Source: Skermanella pratensis (GTDB lineage Bacteria > Pseudomonadota > Alphaproteobacteria > Azospirillales > Azospirillaceae). Taken from it: a stretch of DNA of 64,000 nucleotides. The notes below the pieces were generated by a model. The model worked only from the letters and a program-made list of their open reading frames with translations, did not search any database and had not been told where the DNA came from. Location of the stretch: assembly GCF_008843145.1 (NCBI RefSeq), contig NZ_CP030265.1, forward strand, positions 1,409,001 through 1,473,000, given 5' to 3'. Position 1 is the first letter of the stretch, and the number at the start of each line of letters is the position of its first letter. A program made the translations under genes and the position numbers. Shown piece by piece: positions 43,803 through 53,280 of the stretch.

Positions 43803-46607
43803 TCACGCTTCCGGAACCAGCAGCGCGAACGGGAACTTGCCCATCAGCTTGCCCGCCGGGAAGGCGGCGCCGTCTTCCCTGGGCTCCGCCTCGACCACGG
43901 CGTCGGTCAGCAGGTTGCGCCAGCGGCCGGCGCCGACCGAGGTCGGCAGCACGACCGCCGTGTCGCCCCAGTCCGGATCGTCCTCCAGCCGGGCGACCAG
44001 CCGGGGCACCGCGACGATCACGCTGGCGCCCTCGTGGATCCGCGCGAAGGCGCAAACCTGATCGGACTTGGCACCCTGCGCCGCCAGCGCCTCGTAGGAG
44101 CCGTGGGCGAACAGCTCCGGCTTCTCGCCGCGCAGCTTTAGCGCCTGCCGGGTCACCGCCAGCTTGACGACGCCGTCCTGCCAGTGGTCGAACAGGGCGG
44201 GCAGGCAGGCGGGGTCCTGCTCCAGCTCGCCTTCCAGCTGGTCGAGCGCCCGCTGGTGCATGTCATAGTCCACCGGCAGCCGGTTGTCCGGATCGACCAG
44301 GCTCAGGTTCCACATCTCGGAACCCTGGTAGATGTCGGGCACGCCCGGCACGGTCAGCTTCAGCAGCGCCTGCGCCAAGCCGTTGAGAGCGCCCAGCCTC
44401 GCCACCCGCGCCTGGAACGGCACGAAGGCTTCCAGGAAGGGACTGCGGCGGGATACGTCGAGGCACTCGTGCAGGAAGGCGATGACCGCCTCCTCGTACT
44501 CCGTGTTGGGGGCGGCCCAGGTCGAATGGACCTTGGCCTCGCGGATCGACTTGATCATCGCGCCTTCGACACGACCGATATAGCCCTTCAGCAGGGCCGC
44601 GTCCGGCTGCGTGACGTTGGTCAGCTCGGCCGGCCATGACCCGACGAGGAGCTGGTACAGCAGGTACTCGTCGTTCTTGTCGGGCGGAGCGGTGCCGGCC
44701 ATGTCGCCGCGCCGGGCGCGGATCATGCGGCTCCAGGTGCGGATCTGGCGTTCCCACTCCTCCGGAATCTCCGACAGCACGTTGATGCGCGCCCGCGTGT
44801 CCTCGCCCCGCTTGGTGTCGTGGGTCGAGGTGCCCAGCATCGCGTGCGGCCAGCGCCGCGCCCGCTCCGCGTTGGCATGGTGGAAGGCGCTGACGCTGAC
44901 GCCGAACAGCTCGGGGTGGCCGCCCACCTCATTCAGGGAGACCAGGCGGTTGTAGCGGTAGAAGGCCGTGTCCTCCAGGCCTTTGGCCATCACCGGTCCG
45001 CTGTACTGCTGCACCCGCATGGCCAGCCGGATCACGGCGAAGCGGCTGTAGCCGCTGCGCGGCTCGGCCACCAAGTCGCCGGTCAGCAGCGCCTGGAGGA
45101 AGTCGAACACGCTGGGGTCGGCCGCGTCCACCGCCCGGCGCGCCTGGGCGATGGCCCAGTCGATGTAGCGCCGGTCGCTCTCCGCCGGGGCCGATCCGTC
45201 GATATAGGTCCGGTAAACCGGGAAGCGGGCGACGATCTCCTTCAGCGCCGAATGAAGGATGTTGTTGGTGAAATCGGCGGTCCGCCAGTTGGAGCGGGCG
45301 ATCCGGGCGGCGTCGCGGGCGAGTACGTTCAGCTCGCTCGCCATCTCGTGCTCCATGATCCGGATCTTGCTCTCGTGGACGATGTCCTCGAAAGACCGGG
45401 TCTGCCCGGTGAACTCCGTGTAGATCCGGTTGAAGCTTTCCTCGGCCGACGCGTCCACGAAGATGCCGCCCACCAGGTTGGTGAACTCGTAGCCGGTCGT
45501 GCCCTCGATCGGCCAGTCCTCGCGCAGGTGCTCGTGGTGCGCCAGGATCTTCTCGACCACCAGATAGAACGGGCGCGGCGCCTTCTCGCGCAGCCGGATG
45601 CAGTATCCCTTGGGATCGACCAAGCCGTCGATATGGTCGATCCGGATGCCGTCCAGCGTGCCGTCCTCGACCAGGCTCAGCACCAATTGGTGACTCAGCT
45701 CGAACAGCTCCGGCTGCTCCATGCGCAGGCCGGCCAGCTCGTTGATGTTGAAGAAGCGGCGATAGTTGATATCGTCGGCCGCCACCTTGAAATAGGCGGC
45801 GCGCCAGTTCTGCTGCTGGATCAGCTCGTGAAGCGCGCGGAAGCTGTCGGGCTGGCCCGCCGTCCCGGTGAACCGCTTGATGCCGACCTCGACCGCCTCG
45901 GCCACCTCCGGCTTCCCGGCGACCAGGCTCGCCAGCTCCGCCTTCAGCTCGGAGGCGCGGCGCTCCACATGGGGCCGGAAGGTCGGGAGCGCGCCGAAGG
46001 CGTCGCCCAGGTTCTCCAGGTCGGGATTGTCGTGGCCCAGGATCTCGGCATAGTTCAGAGGGCAGATCGGCAGCTTGTGGGTGCCGTACGCCCAGACCGC
46101 GAAGCTGCCTTCCTCCGCGTCGAACTTCAGCGCCAGGTCGCCGTCCTCCAGTACCTTGCCGTACTGGTCGCCCAGGAACGGGATCAGCAGTTTGCCTTGG
46201 AGGAACCGGCGGTCGGGCTCCCAGTCGATATCGAGATAGCCGGCATAGGCCGAGTCCTGGCCCCATTCCAGGATGTTCAGCCACCAAGCATTGTCGGCGC
46301 CGCCGACACCCATGTGGTTGGGCACGAAATCCACGATCTGGCCGAGCCCGGCCTGTTTCAGAGCGGCGATCAGCCGCTTGAAGCCTTCCTCGCCACCCAG
46401 TTCCGGGTTGATCGCGTTATGGTCGACGATATCGTAGCCGTGCGTGCTGCCCGGCCGAGCCTTCATGTAAGGCGAGGCATAGAGATGGCTGATGCCCAGC
46501 CGGGCCATGTATCCGGTCAGCGCGCTCGCGTCGTCGAACTGGAAATCCTTGTTGAATTGCAGGCGGTAGGTTGCCCGCGGAATGGGCGTGCCGCTGGAAT
46601 CGTTCAT
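43803..46607 (-). CDS. treY: Malto-oligosyltrehalose synthase
   Basis: 934 residues of a GH13 enzyme. N-terminal signature PRATYRLQFNKDF, then HLYASPYMKARPGSTHGYD, VDFVPNHMG, the nucleophile region GIRIDHIDGL and STHDTKRGEDTRAR, all typical of TreY. It converts the reducing end of maltodextrins to a trehalose unit, later released by TreZ. The ATG overlaps the stop of the maltokinase-MalQ gene by 4 bp. TreZ and GlgX are not in the window. Confidence 0.95.
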   Translation of the reverse strand: MNDSSGTPIPRATYRLQFNKDFQFDDASALTGYMARLGISHLYASPYMKARPGSTHGYDIVDHNAINPELGGEEGFKRLIAALKQAGLGQIVDFVPNHMGVGGADNAWWLNILEWGQDSAYAGYLDIDWEPDRRFLQGKLLIPFLGDQYGKVLEDGDLALKFDAEEGSFAVWAYGTHKLPICPLNYAEILGHDNPDLENLGDAFGALPTFRPHVERRASELKAELASLVAGKPEVAEAVEVGIKRFTGTAGQPDSFRALHELIQQQNWRAAYFKVAADDINYRRFFNINELAGLRMEQPELFELSHQLVLSLVEDGTLDGIRIDHIDGLVDPKGYCIRLREKAPRPFYLVVEKILAHHEHLREDWPIEGTTGYEFTNLVGGIFVDASAEESFNRIYTEFTGQTRSFEDIVHESKIRIMEHEMASELNVLARDAARIARSNWRTADFTNNILHSALKEIVARFPVYRTYIDGSAPAESDRRYIDWAIAQARRAVDAADPSVFDFLQALLTGDLVAEPRSGYSRFAVIRLAMRVQQYSGPVMAKGLEDTAFYRYNRLVSLNEVGGHPELFGVSVSAFHHANAERARRWPHAMLGTSTHDTKRGEDTRARINVLSEIPEEWERQIRTWSRMIRARRGDMAGTAPPDKNDEYLLYQLLVGSWPAELTNVTQPDAALLKGYIGRVEGAMIKSIREAKVHSTWAAPNTEYEEAVIAFLHECLDVSRRSPFLEAFVPFQARVARLGALNGLAQALLKLTVPGVPDIYQGSEMWNLSLVDPDNRLPVDYDMHQRALDQLEGELEQDPACLPALFDHWQDGVVKLAVTRQALKLRGEKPELFAHGSYEALAAQGAKSDQVCAFARIHEGASVIVAVPRLVARLEDDPDWGDTAVVLPTSVGAGRWRNLLTDAVVEAEPREDGAAFPAGKLMGKFPFALLVPEA

Positions 46608-49600
46608 TTGAAATCGGCCTCTTTGGCGGAGGAAGTGAGCGGGCGGGCATCCCGGAGGATTCGTGCCAGCGCGACAACGCGCGGGTTGCCGGTTAGTTCC
46701 TCAAGGCTCAACGACTGCTTGCGGCGCCAATTGGGATGCTGGTCGGTGGTGCCGGGCAGGTTGACCTGATGCGGTTCCTCGGTCAGGTCGTCGATCTGGA
46801 CCATTGCGATACCGGAACGGGTCTGCGCCAGGAACCGGTGGACCGCCTCCGACAGTGCGTCGTCATAGTCGGACTCGACCGAGAAGCCGGCGGGCAGGTC
46901 CAGGCCCGCCGCCTTCAGGGCATCCAGCAGCCCCTGCTTGTCGCGCGCGCGCAGGTTCCGCTGGTTCTGGGCCTCGTCCGCGCCGGGATAAAGGCCGTGG
47001 CGCTCCTTCAGGCCGATGTCGTGCTCCTCCCACCAGCCGCGGAGCGTCGCCAGGTCGTGGCTGCCCACGGTGGAGAGCGCCAGGTGCGGGTAATCCTCCG
47101 GCCCGACGAAGCCGCCGCCCTCGGCATATTCGAAGAACACCACCCGGTACGACAGGATGCCGGCCTCGGTCATGCGCTCGCGGAAGCCTTCCGGCACGGT
47201 GCCCAGGTCCTCGCCGACCACCAGGCAGCGGTTGCGCTGGCTCTCCAGCGCCAGGATGCCGACCATGTCGTCCAGCGGATAGGAGACATAGACCCCCTCG
47301 GACGCCGGCTTCCCTTCCGGAATCCAGTACAGGTGCTGGAGCGCCATGACATGGTCGATCCGCAGGCCCCCGGCATGGCGCATGTTGGCCCGGACCAGGT
47401 CGATGAAGCCGGCATAGGCCTGCTCGCGCAGCGCCTGCGGGTCGAACGGCGGCAGCCCCCAGTCCTGCCCGGCCGGGTTGAACAGGTCGGGCGGCGCCCC
47501 GACATGGGCCGACGACACCACCAGCCCGGGGTTCGCCCAGGTCTCGGCGCCGCTGCTGTCGGCGCCGACCGCCAGATCGCGGTAGAGGCCGACCGCCATG
47601 CCCCGCGCCCCGGCCTCGGCGGCGGCTTCCGCCAGCTGTTCGTCGGCGATCCACTGGGCCCAGGCGTGGAAGTCGATCCGGTCGGCATTTTCGCTGGCGA
47701 AGCGATCGACCGCCTCGCCGTCGGGCCTCCGGTACTCCTGCGGCCAGGTGCGCCAGTCCGCCTTGTCCGGCGCGAAATGCGCCCGCAGCGCCAGGAAGCG
47801 GCACAGCCGTTCCAGCGGTTCGCCCTGCTCGCGGCGGAACCGGGCGAAAGCCTCGCGGCGCTGCGCCGAGGCCCGCTCCTTGAACTGCTGGAACAGCACC
47901 TCCAGCACCGGCAGCTTCAGGGCCGCCGCCTCGGCATAGTCCACCAGCTCGGCATCGCGGGCGGCCTGGAGCCTGCGCTTGAACTCCGGCGCCTCCATCA
48001 GGACGCGGCACCGCTCGCACCCCGCATAGTCCGGCACCTTGGCCGGATCGATGTAGAGGATGTTCAGGTACAGCCGGCTCGCCGGGGAATAGGGGCTGGC
48101 ATGGTCCGGGTTGTCCGGGAACATGGTATGCAGCGGGTTCAGCCCGATCACCGACGCGCCCAGGTCGGCGGACTTGCCGACGAAGGTCTTGAGGTCGGCG
48201 AAGTCGCCGATGCCCCAGTCGTCACGCGACCGTAACAGATAAAGCTGGGCCGAGATGCCCCAGATCCCGTTGTCCTGCGACAGCTCAGGCGGCAAGTAGC
48301 AGCGGTCCGGCGTCACGATCAGCGGCATGGTCGCTTCCGCCATTCCGCCGCCGCCCACCGCCAGCGTGTGGTATCCGGGCGGCAGCTCCAGCCCGATCAC
48401 CAGCCGCCGGCGCTCCACCGCGCGCCCGGCATGCTCGCCGGTATGCAGCAACTCCAGGTCGGAGAACTTGACGGTCCCCTCGTGCCGCCGGCCGGTTTCC
48501 TGCTCTCGGCCTTCCTCTTCCACGTGCCAGCGCAGCTGGGCGGCGCTGGGGACGAAGGAGAGCGGCACCTCGATACGCCGCCGGCTGGCCCGGACCACCG
48601 CCACCGGCGGCAGCGGCCGGCCCAGGTCGGCTTGTTCCAGGGCCTCCAGCCGCGCACTCGCGGCGCGCTCGTCGGGCACGTCGTGGCCCAGGGCGGCCAG
48701 CATGTTGCGCTTGGCGGTCTCCGACATGCGGACCATTTGCCCGGCGGCGTTCTTGTATTCCAACTCGATGCTGGCCCGCTCGGCCAGCTTGTCGAGCGAC
48801 GGCGTGGCCGAAGCGGCGGGGGAGGCCGGCGCCCCGTCCAGCAGCTCCATCACGCCCTTCAGCGGGATCGCGACCCAGTCCGGCCGGTTCGCCAGTTCGT
48901 AGCCGACCTCATAAAGCGCCTTCTCGAACAGGAACAGCCTGAGCAGGCTGTCGGCGTGGGCGGGGTCCCCGGGATAGCCGGGTGCTCCCTTCACCGCCTC
49001 GCGATAGGCGTTCAGGAAGGTCTCGTTCACCGTCCGCGTCCAGTCCTCCGGCCGGTCCGGCTTGGCGGTCGCCGCGGCGTAGGCGAAGGAGCGCAGCATG
49101 CCCGCCACGTCGCGCAGCGGCGAATGCTTGGCGCGCCGTTCCGCCAGGGGGCGCATCGGTTCGCCTTCGAAATCGATGATGAAGACGTCGCCGCGCGAAA
49201 CCAGCACCTGACCCAGGTGGTAGTCGCCGTGCAGCCGGGTGCGGCTGACTTCCAGGCCCTGCGGCGCCAGCGCGTCGAACCGCCCCATCAGCTCGTCCCG
49301 CCGGGCCAGCAGCCTTTCCGCCTCGCCGCGCACCTCGGGAGACAGGCCGGGCCGGGCCCGCTCCAGCGACGCCAGGGTGGTCCGGGTCATCGCCCGCACC
49401 GCCTCGACCCACTCGCCGATCGTTCCGCTTCCGACCTGTTCGGCTTGGAAGGCCGGGTCGTCGGTCTCCGTGGCGAGGGCGTGGTGCATCTCGGCGGTCC
49501 GCTGGCCCAGCCGGCCGACGAGGGTCAGCAGGTCAGGACCGGGCGGCGTCGTTTTCGCCCGCTCCAGCACATGGCCCCAGGCATCCTCCGCTTCCGGAAC

Positions 49601-50314
49601 CAGCGCCTGGAGGACGCACAGTGCCACCGGCTGGCCGGAGGCGTCGGTCTGCTCGATCGTGCCGAGCAGGGCGGGGGTGTTGGCGAACCCGGCCGTTCCG
49701 GTCAGGAAACGACCGACCTCCACCTCCGGGTGGATGCCCGGCTCCAGCTTGCGGAAGCCCTTCAGCATCGCGCTGGAGCCGATCCGGATCGACGTGTTGG
49801 ACTGCTCCGTCTTCGAGCGCTGGATGGCGGACGCCGCTTCCGCCGTCACGCGGTTCCCCCCGCCGCTTTCCTCCGCCATCCGAGCCAGCAGAGCCCGCAC
49901 GAAGGCGTCGCGCGCGAAGGCGTCGATCAGCACGCCGGTGCGTCCGTCCTGGCCCCCCTCGTGGCGCACGCTCGCCAGCACCGCCGGATCGCCGGGATCG
50001 GCCTCGCCTTGGCCCGCGCCGTCCCACACCAGCATGAGCGGCAGGAAATAGCGCTGCTCGGCCCCTCCCGGCGGCTGCACGCGGAGCGTCGCCAGCAGCG
50101 CCGGCCCCTCGTCGGTCCGGACCTCCTCGCCCGCGGTCAGGGTGACGGTAGGCGTGCCGGCATCCTTGGCGCCGTACCAGCGATGGCGCAGCAGATATCC
50201 GGGCAGGACATGCTTTTGCAGCGTTTCCAGGGCCTCGCCGCGGAGGACGCCCATCACGGTACGTTCGGAAGAAGCCAGATCGATCGAAGTCGGAGCGGCG
50301 GCTGAGGTCGCCAT
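46604..50314 (-). CDS. Maltokinase-4-alpha-glucanotransferase fusion protein
   Basis: About 1236 residues from MATSAAAP; a GTG three codons upstream is also open. Residues 1-510 match the maltokinase/TreS C-terminal kinase: LLRHRWYGAKD, the substrate-loop STIRIG-like TSIRIGSSAMLKGFRK, catalytic LHGDYHLGQVLV and IIDFEGEPMRPL. From about residue 530 a linker beta domain leads into MalQ (GH77): WGIGDFADLK, nucleophile Asp in GLRIDHVMAL, acid/base Glu in VVGEDLGTVP, and SHDLATLRGWW. The protein would phosphorylate maltose to maltose-1-phosphate and disproportionate maltodextrins. It is translationally coupled to treY. Confidence 0.88.
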   Translation of the reverse strand: MATSAAAPTSIDLASSERTVMGVLRGEALETLQKHVLPGYLLRHRWYGAKDAGTPTVTLTAGEEVRTDEGPALLATLRVQPPGGAEQRYFLPLMLVWDGAGQGEADPGDPAVLASVRHEGGQDGRTGVLIDAFARDAFVRALLARMAEESGGGNRVTAEAASAIQRSKTEQSNTSIRIGSSAMLKGFRKLEPGIHPEVEVGRFLTGTAGFANTPALLGTIEQTDASGQPVALCVLQALVPEAEDAWGHVLERAKTTPPGPDLLTLVGRLGQRTAEMHHALATETDDPAFQAEQVGSGTIGEWVEAVRAMTRTTLASLERARPGLSPEVRGEAERLLARRDELMGRFDALAPQGLEVSRTRLHGDYHLGQVLVSRGDVFIIDFEGEPMRPLAERRAKHSPLRDVAGMLRSFAYAAATAKPDRPEDWTRTVNETFLNAYREAVKGAPGYPGDPAHADSLLRLFLFEKALYEVGYELANRPDWVAIPLKGVMELLDGAPASPAASATPSLDKLAERASIELEYKNAAGQMVRMSETAKRNMLAALGHDVPDERAASARLEALEQADLGRPLPPVAVVRASRRRIEVPLSFVPSAAQLRWHVEEEGREQETGRRHEGTVKFSDLELLHTGEHAGRAVERRRLVIGLELPPGYHTLAVGGGGMAEATMPLIVTPDRCYLPPELSQDNGIWGISAQLYLLRSRDDWGIGDFADLKTFVGKSADLGASVIGLNPLHTMFPDNPDHASPYSPASRLYLNILYIDPAKVPDYAGCERCRVLMEAPEFKRRLQAARDAELVDYAEAAALKLPVLEVLFQQFKERASAQRREAFARFRREQGEPLERLCRFLALRAHFAPDKADWRTWPQEYRRPDGEAVDRFASENADRIDFHAWAQWIADEQLAEAAAEAGARGMAVGLYRDLAVGADSSGAETWANPGLVVSSAHVGAPPDLFNPAGQDWGLPPFDPQALREQAYAGFIDLVRANMRHAGGLRIDHVMALQHLYWIPEGKPASEGVYVSYPLDDMVGILALESQRNRCLVVGEDLGTVPEGFRERMTEAGILSYRVVFFEYAEGGGFVGPEDYPHLALSTVGSHDLATLRGWWEEHDIGLKERHGLYPGADEAQNQRNLRARDKQGLLDALKAAGLDLPAGFSVESDYDDALSEAVHRFLAQTRSGIAMVQIDDLTEEPHQVNLPGTTDQHPNWRRKQSLSLEELTGNPRVVALARILRDARPLTSSAKEADFK

Positions 50315-50494
50315 CGGATGCACCCTTGGTTTGTACGGTGTCCGCCCAACCCTCTGGGTGCGGTTAAGTTCCGGTCGTCAACCTCTACTCCTAACCGACA
50401 TCTACTCCTTCGTTGTCATCGACCGCGGGCTTTCGGCGTTAGAGTGTGCTGTCGCGGCGGACCCCATGGAAACGCCGGTGAGCGGGAGGCTTTT

Positions 50495-50884
50495 ATGACG
50501 GAAGGCTGCAAGATTCTGATCGTCGAGGATCAAATGCTGATCGCGATGGATCTGGAGCGGCTGATCGAGGGAATGGACTATACGGTGTGCGGCCTGGCGC
50601 GCACCCGGACCGAGGCCCTGCGCCTCGCCGAGGAGCATCGTCCCGACTTGGTCGTGATGGATGTCCGGCTGGCCGACGGCAGCGACGGCATCGCCGCCGC
50701 GCGCGAGCTTCGCCAGCGCTTCAACATCGGCGCCTTGATGATTTCCGGTCAGATCGACGCCGCCCAGGCGGAGGAAGCCGAGGCGGAGATTTTCTTGCGC
50801 AAGCCGTTCGAGCCGCGCCAACTCCGCCGCGCCATCGCCGACGCGCTCCGCCTGCGCCGGGTCGATCCGGGCTCGGCGGCCTGA
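50495..50884 (+). CDS. Single-domain response regulator
   Basis: 129 residues, one receiver domain: ILIVEDQML (acidic pocket), phosphoacceptor Asp in LVVMDVRLADG, the signalling Ser in LMISGQ and Lys in FLRKPF. There is no output domain. GGGAGG precedes the ATG. The DG(S/D)GI context after the Asp is typical of regulators in alphaproteobacterial general-stress or histidine-kinase phosphorelays; the partner kinase is not nearby. Confidence 0.9.
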   Translation: MTEGCKILIVEDQMLIAMDLERLIEGMDYTVCGLARTRTEALRLAEEHRPDLVVMDVRLADGSDGIAAARELRQRFNIGALMISGQIDAAQAEEAEAEIFLRKPFEPRQLRRAIADALRLRRVDPGSAA

Positions 50885-50960
50885 CGCTTCCTTTTCGCGG
50901 AGGGGCGGCGCCCCGCCGCCCATGGTGCGCGGGACGCGCACCCTCCGGAATCCGGCGTAT

Positions 50961-51248
50961 CTACCGTTCCAGCGCCCTGTCCATCCGGCGCGACTCGTCC
51001 CGCAGGTCCAGCAGCTCGCGCCGGTCCAGGATGTCCGCCTTGCCCTGCCGGTCCAGCAACTCGCGGCGCTGCTGGCTTTCGCGAAGCTGGTCCCGGTAAA
51101 GTTCGGCGCGTCCGCGGTCCGAAGGATCGATCCGTTCGCCCGGCACAGGGGTGCGGTGGGGAGAAATGACGTTGCGCTCTCCCGGCACCTGGGCCGCCGC
51201 CGTGCCCATCGGCACCAGCAGGGCGGCCATGATCATCAGGTTTCTCAT
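50961..51248 (-). CDS. Small secreted Arg/Glu-rich protein
   Basis: 95 residues from MRNLMIMA; MPLM three codons upstream is also possible. A signal peptide ends near GTAAAQ. The mature part is short, highly charged and repetitive (ERIDPSDRGRAELYRDQLRE, LLDRQGKADILDRRELLDL), probably helical. I do not recognise a family; function unknown. Confidence 0.6.
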   Translation of the reverse strand: MRNLMIMAALLVPMGTAAAQVPGERNVISPHRTPVPGERIDPSDRGRAELYRDQLRESQQRRELLDRQGKADILDRRELLDLRDESRRMDRALER

Positions 51249-51520
51249 CAAAGGCATGTGGGGTGCCGGGGGACGCTGGTCCAGGTTGTGGTTCCGGAAG
51301 CGCAATCATTGCGGCACCGGCCTGGGCGAGGCCACCGCCAGGAGCACCGGGGAGCCGTGGGTCAGGGTGCTCGCCGCCTTCGCCGGGGGCATGGCGACGA
51401 TGGACGCCTCTTGGCAGTATGATTCAGCGGCGCGGGATCGAAGCCGCTCCAGTCGGGATTGTCGTCGTTCGGCAGAATGTCAGCCATACCTTCTGATCTC
51501 TTGAATGCACATGCGCGCGT

Positions 51521-51955
51521 TCACCCGATCACTGCCCGAAGGGGATTGACGATTTCTATGCCATCAAAGTCCTTTTCATTATCCGTCACGACAACGCAGC
51601 CGTTGGCTTCCGCGACCGCCGCGATGATCGTGTCGAGTGCACTGCGGGACTTTCCCCTCGCGCTTCCTTCGGCCATCAGTCGAGCCCAGATCAGCGCCGC
51701 CTTCTCATCGAATGGAAGCACCCGACCGGCGAAAAGCGCGGAAGGACCGTCCGGGCCGGAGAACCAAGCTTCCAACTGATCACGCTTCCGGCCTGCCGGC
51801 TTTTCCAGCACGCCACGCCGGATCTCGGCGATGGTAAGGCTGGAGATAAACAAATCCTCGTCGAGGCGTTCGGCCATCTAAGCCAGCAGCGATCCCGAAG
51901 GAGCCGGCTTGATGACATTGCTGATGATGTTGGTATCGAGAAGATAGCGCGTCAC
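51521..51955 (-). pseudogene. FitB/VapC-type PIN-domain toxin interrupted by an amber codon
   Basis: From a GTG overlapping the antitoxin stop (GTGA) the frame reads VTRYLLDTNIISNVIKP, the first PIN acidic residue. At codon 26 (51878-51880) it hits TAG where the family has Trp (TGG), then continues in frame as MAERLDEDLFISSLTIAEIRRG and later ALDTIIAAVAEANG and TDNEKDF with the other acidic residues. One G-to-A change explains the stop. Translation could restart at the ATG right after it, giving a 118-residue protein without the first catalytic Asp. Confidence 0.88.
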
Positions 51956-52254
51956 AGATCGATCTTGCGGCCGGTTTCCTGGGGCCGCCGCAGATCGAGA
52001 TCCGCCCCGACTAGAGGCGAGCGGCGCAGGGCTTCCAGAATGCCGCCCTTCCTTGGGGGCTCGCTCCCAAGGCCATGGCTGACGATCGACCGAAGCCGGG
52101 CCGCCTCCGGTCCGTCGTCGGCGAGACGCTTTGCCAGGGACCGGATGAGGTCACGGTCGGCATCAAGGCCCAGCACCTCGAAACGGGCCATGCCACGCTT
52201 GGCGGGGCGATCCCGATAGTTCCTGATCGCGCGCTTCTGAGACGTGTCGCTCAT
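51952..52254 (-). CDS. FitA/VapB-like antitoxin
   Basis: 100 residues from MSDTSQKRAIRNY. The middle carries a short ribbon-helix-helix-like segment (ARFEVLGLDADRDLIRSLAKRLA) and the tail (LRRPQETGRKIDL) would wrap the toxin. Its stop overlaps the toxin start by 4 bp, the usual toxin-antitoxin layout. With the toxin interrupted it may now be an orphan repressor. Confidence 0.78.
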   Translation of the reverse strand: MSDTSQKRAIRNYRDRPAKRGMARFEVLGLDADRDLIRSLAKRLADDGPEAARLRSIVSHGLGSEPPRKGGILEALRRSPLVGADLDLRRPQETGRKIDL

Positions 52255-52417
52255 GCCCAGCCTCCACCGTATGACCTGTAATATGTCCGGCGACAGGTTT
52301 CGGTGCAATCATCCCATGCCCCCTCTTGAAGAGCATGGGGTATTCTGCCGCCGCGCGCCGCCTTGTCCATGGTCGGCAACCGCCTTGCGGTCGATCGCTC
52401 TTACCCAGGGGAGTCCG

Positions 52418-52633
52418 ATGATTACCAGCAAGCTCAGCAGCAAGGGAAAGACGACCATTCCGAAGCGGGTGCGCGCCGCACTCGGGCTGCGCGAAGGCGA
52501 TAGGATTGCTTATAGCCTTGAGGAAGACCGCGTGATCCTGAGACGCGCCGTCTCCGAACAGGCCGATGATCCCTTCCATGCCTTCGACGAATGGAATTCG
52601 GAGGCGGATCGGCGGGCCTATGCTGGGCTGTAA
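52418..52633 (+). CDS. AbrB/MazE-type swapped-hairpin DNA-binding protein
   Basis: 71 residues after GGGGAG. The N-terminus KLSSKGKTTIPKRVRAALGLREGDRI is the SpoVT-AbrB signature; the C-terminal tail (HAFDEWNSEADRRAYAGL) resembles an antitoxin toxin-binding tail. No PIN or MazF toxin gene follows; the next gene is a VOC protein. It may be an orphan antitoxin or an autonomous regulator. Confidence 0.85.
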   Translation: MITSKLSSKGKTTIPKRVRAALGLREGDRIAYSLEEDRVILRRAVSEQADDPFHAFDEWNSEADRRAYAGL

Positions 52634-52725
52634 CATTCGGGATGCCGGCATGTCGGATATCGAGCCGGGACGATCGCGCGGTCCCTGTCTCCTGTCCAAT
52701 CACCAAGCCGATGGGGAAGAAGCCG

Positions 52726-53145
52726 ATGCTGTCCCATGTCTATGTCGGGATCACCGATTTCCAGCGCGCCTTCACCTTCTACAGTGCCCTGATGGCGGAA
52801 CTCGGATATCCGCTGAAGTTCCGCGAGCCCGAGAATTCCTGGGCAGGCTGGATGCCGAAGGCGGGCGGGCGGCCGTTGTTCCTGATCGGCGCTCCCTATG
52901 ACCGGCAGGAGGCGGCGCCGGGCAACGGACACATGGTCGCTCTTCTCGCCCCGAGCCGGGAAGCCGTCGATCGATGCCACGCCATCGCCATCGCCGCCGG
53001 GGCGAGGGACGAGGGGAAGCCGGGTCTCCGGCCCCATTATCATCCCGATTATTACGGCGCCTATTTCCGCGACCCCGACGACAATAAGATCTGCGTCTGC
53101 TGCCATGATCCCGTCCCGGCTTCGGGTGCTGACCGGCCGGGCTGA
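52726..53145 (+). CDS. VOC (glyoxalase/bleomycin-resistance) family protein
   Basis: 139 residues from MLSHVYVGITDF, chosen because the family begins there; an ATG five codons upstream is possible. Paired beta-alpha-beta-beta-beta units: LSHVYVGITDFQRAFTFYSAL with the metal His, and YYGAYFRDPDDNKICVCCH with the Glu position changed to Asp/Asn-like residues. Family members are metal-dependent lyases, dioxygenases or resistance proteins; the substrate cannot be told. Confidence 0.85.
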   Translation: MLSHVYVGITDFQRAFTFYSALMAELGYPLKFREPENSWAGWMPKAGGRPLFLIGAPYDRQEAAPGNGHMVALLAPSREAVDRCHAIAIAAGARDEGKPGLRPHYHPDYYGAYFRDPDDNKICVCCHDPVPASGADRPG

Positions 53146-53216
53146 TCCAGGACATACCCCCTTCTGAAGAGCGTAAAATTTTGTCCACCGCCTTGACCTC
53201 CTTCCGCGTCTGGTGT

Positions 53217-53231
53217 GTTCTTGTTTTGTTC
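53217..53231 (+). promoter_or_regulatory. LexA box upstream of imuB-dnaE2
   Basis: GTTCTTGTTTTGTTC is an exact match to the alphaproteobacterial SOS box GTTC-N7-GTTC. It lies 50 bp before the imuB start codon and would place both mutagenesis genes under LexA/RecA control. Confidence 0.88.
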
Positions 53232-53280
53232 TGAGCATGATGACGTCGCACGGCAAGAGGGCTGACGGAGTGGAGTATCG

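Noticed and set aside
44820-46769. 649-codon plus-strand open frame
   Set aside because: Antisense to treY; no motif or ribosome site.
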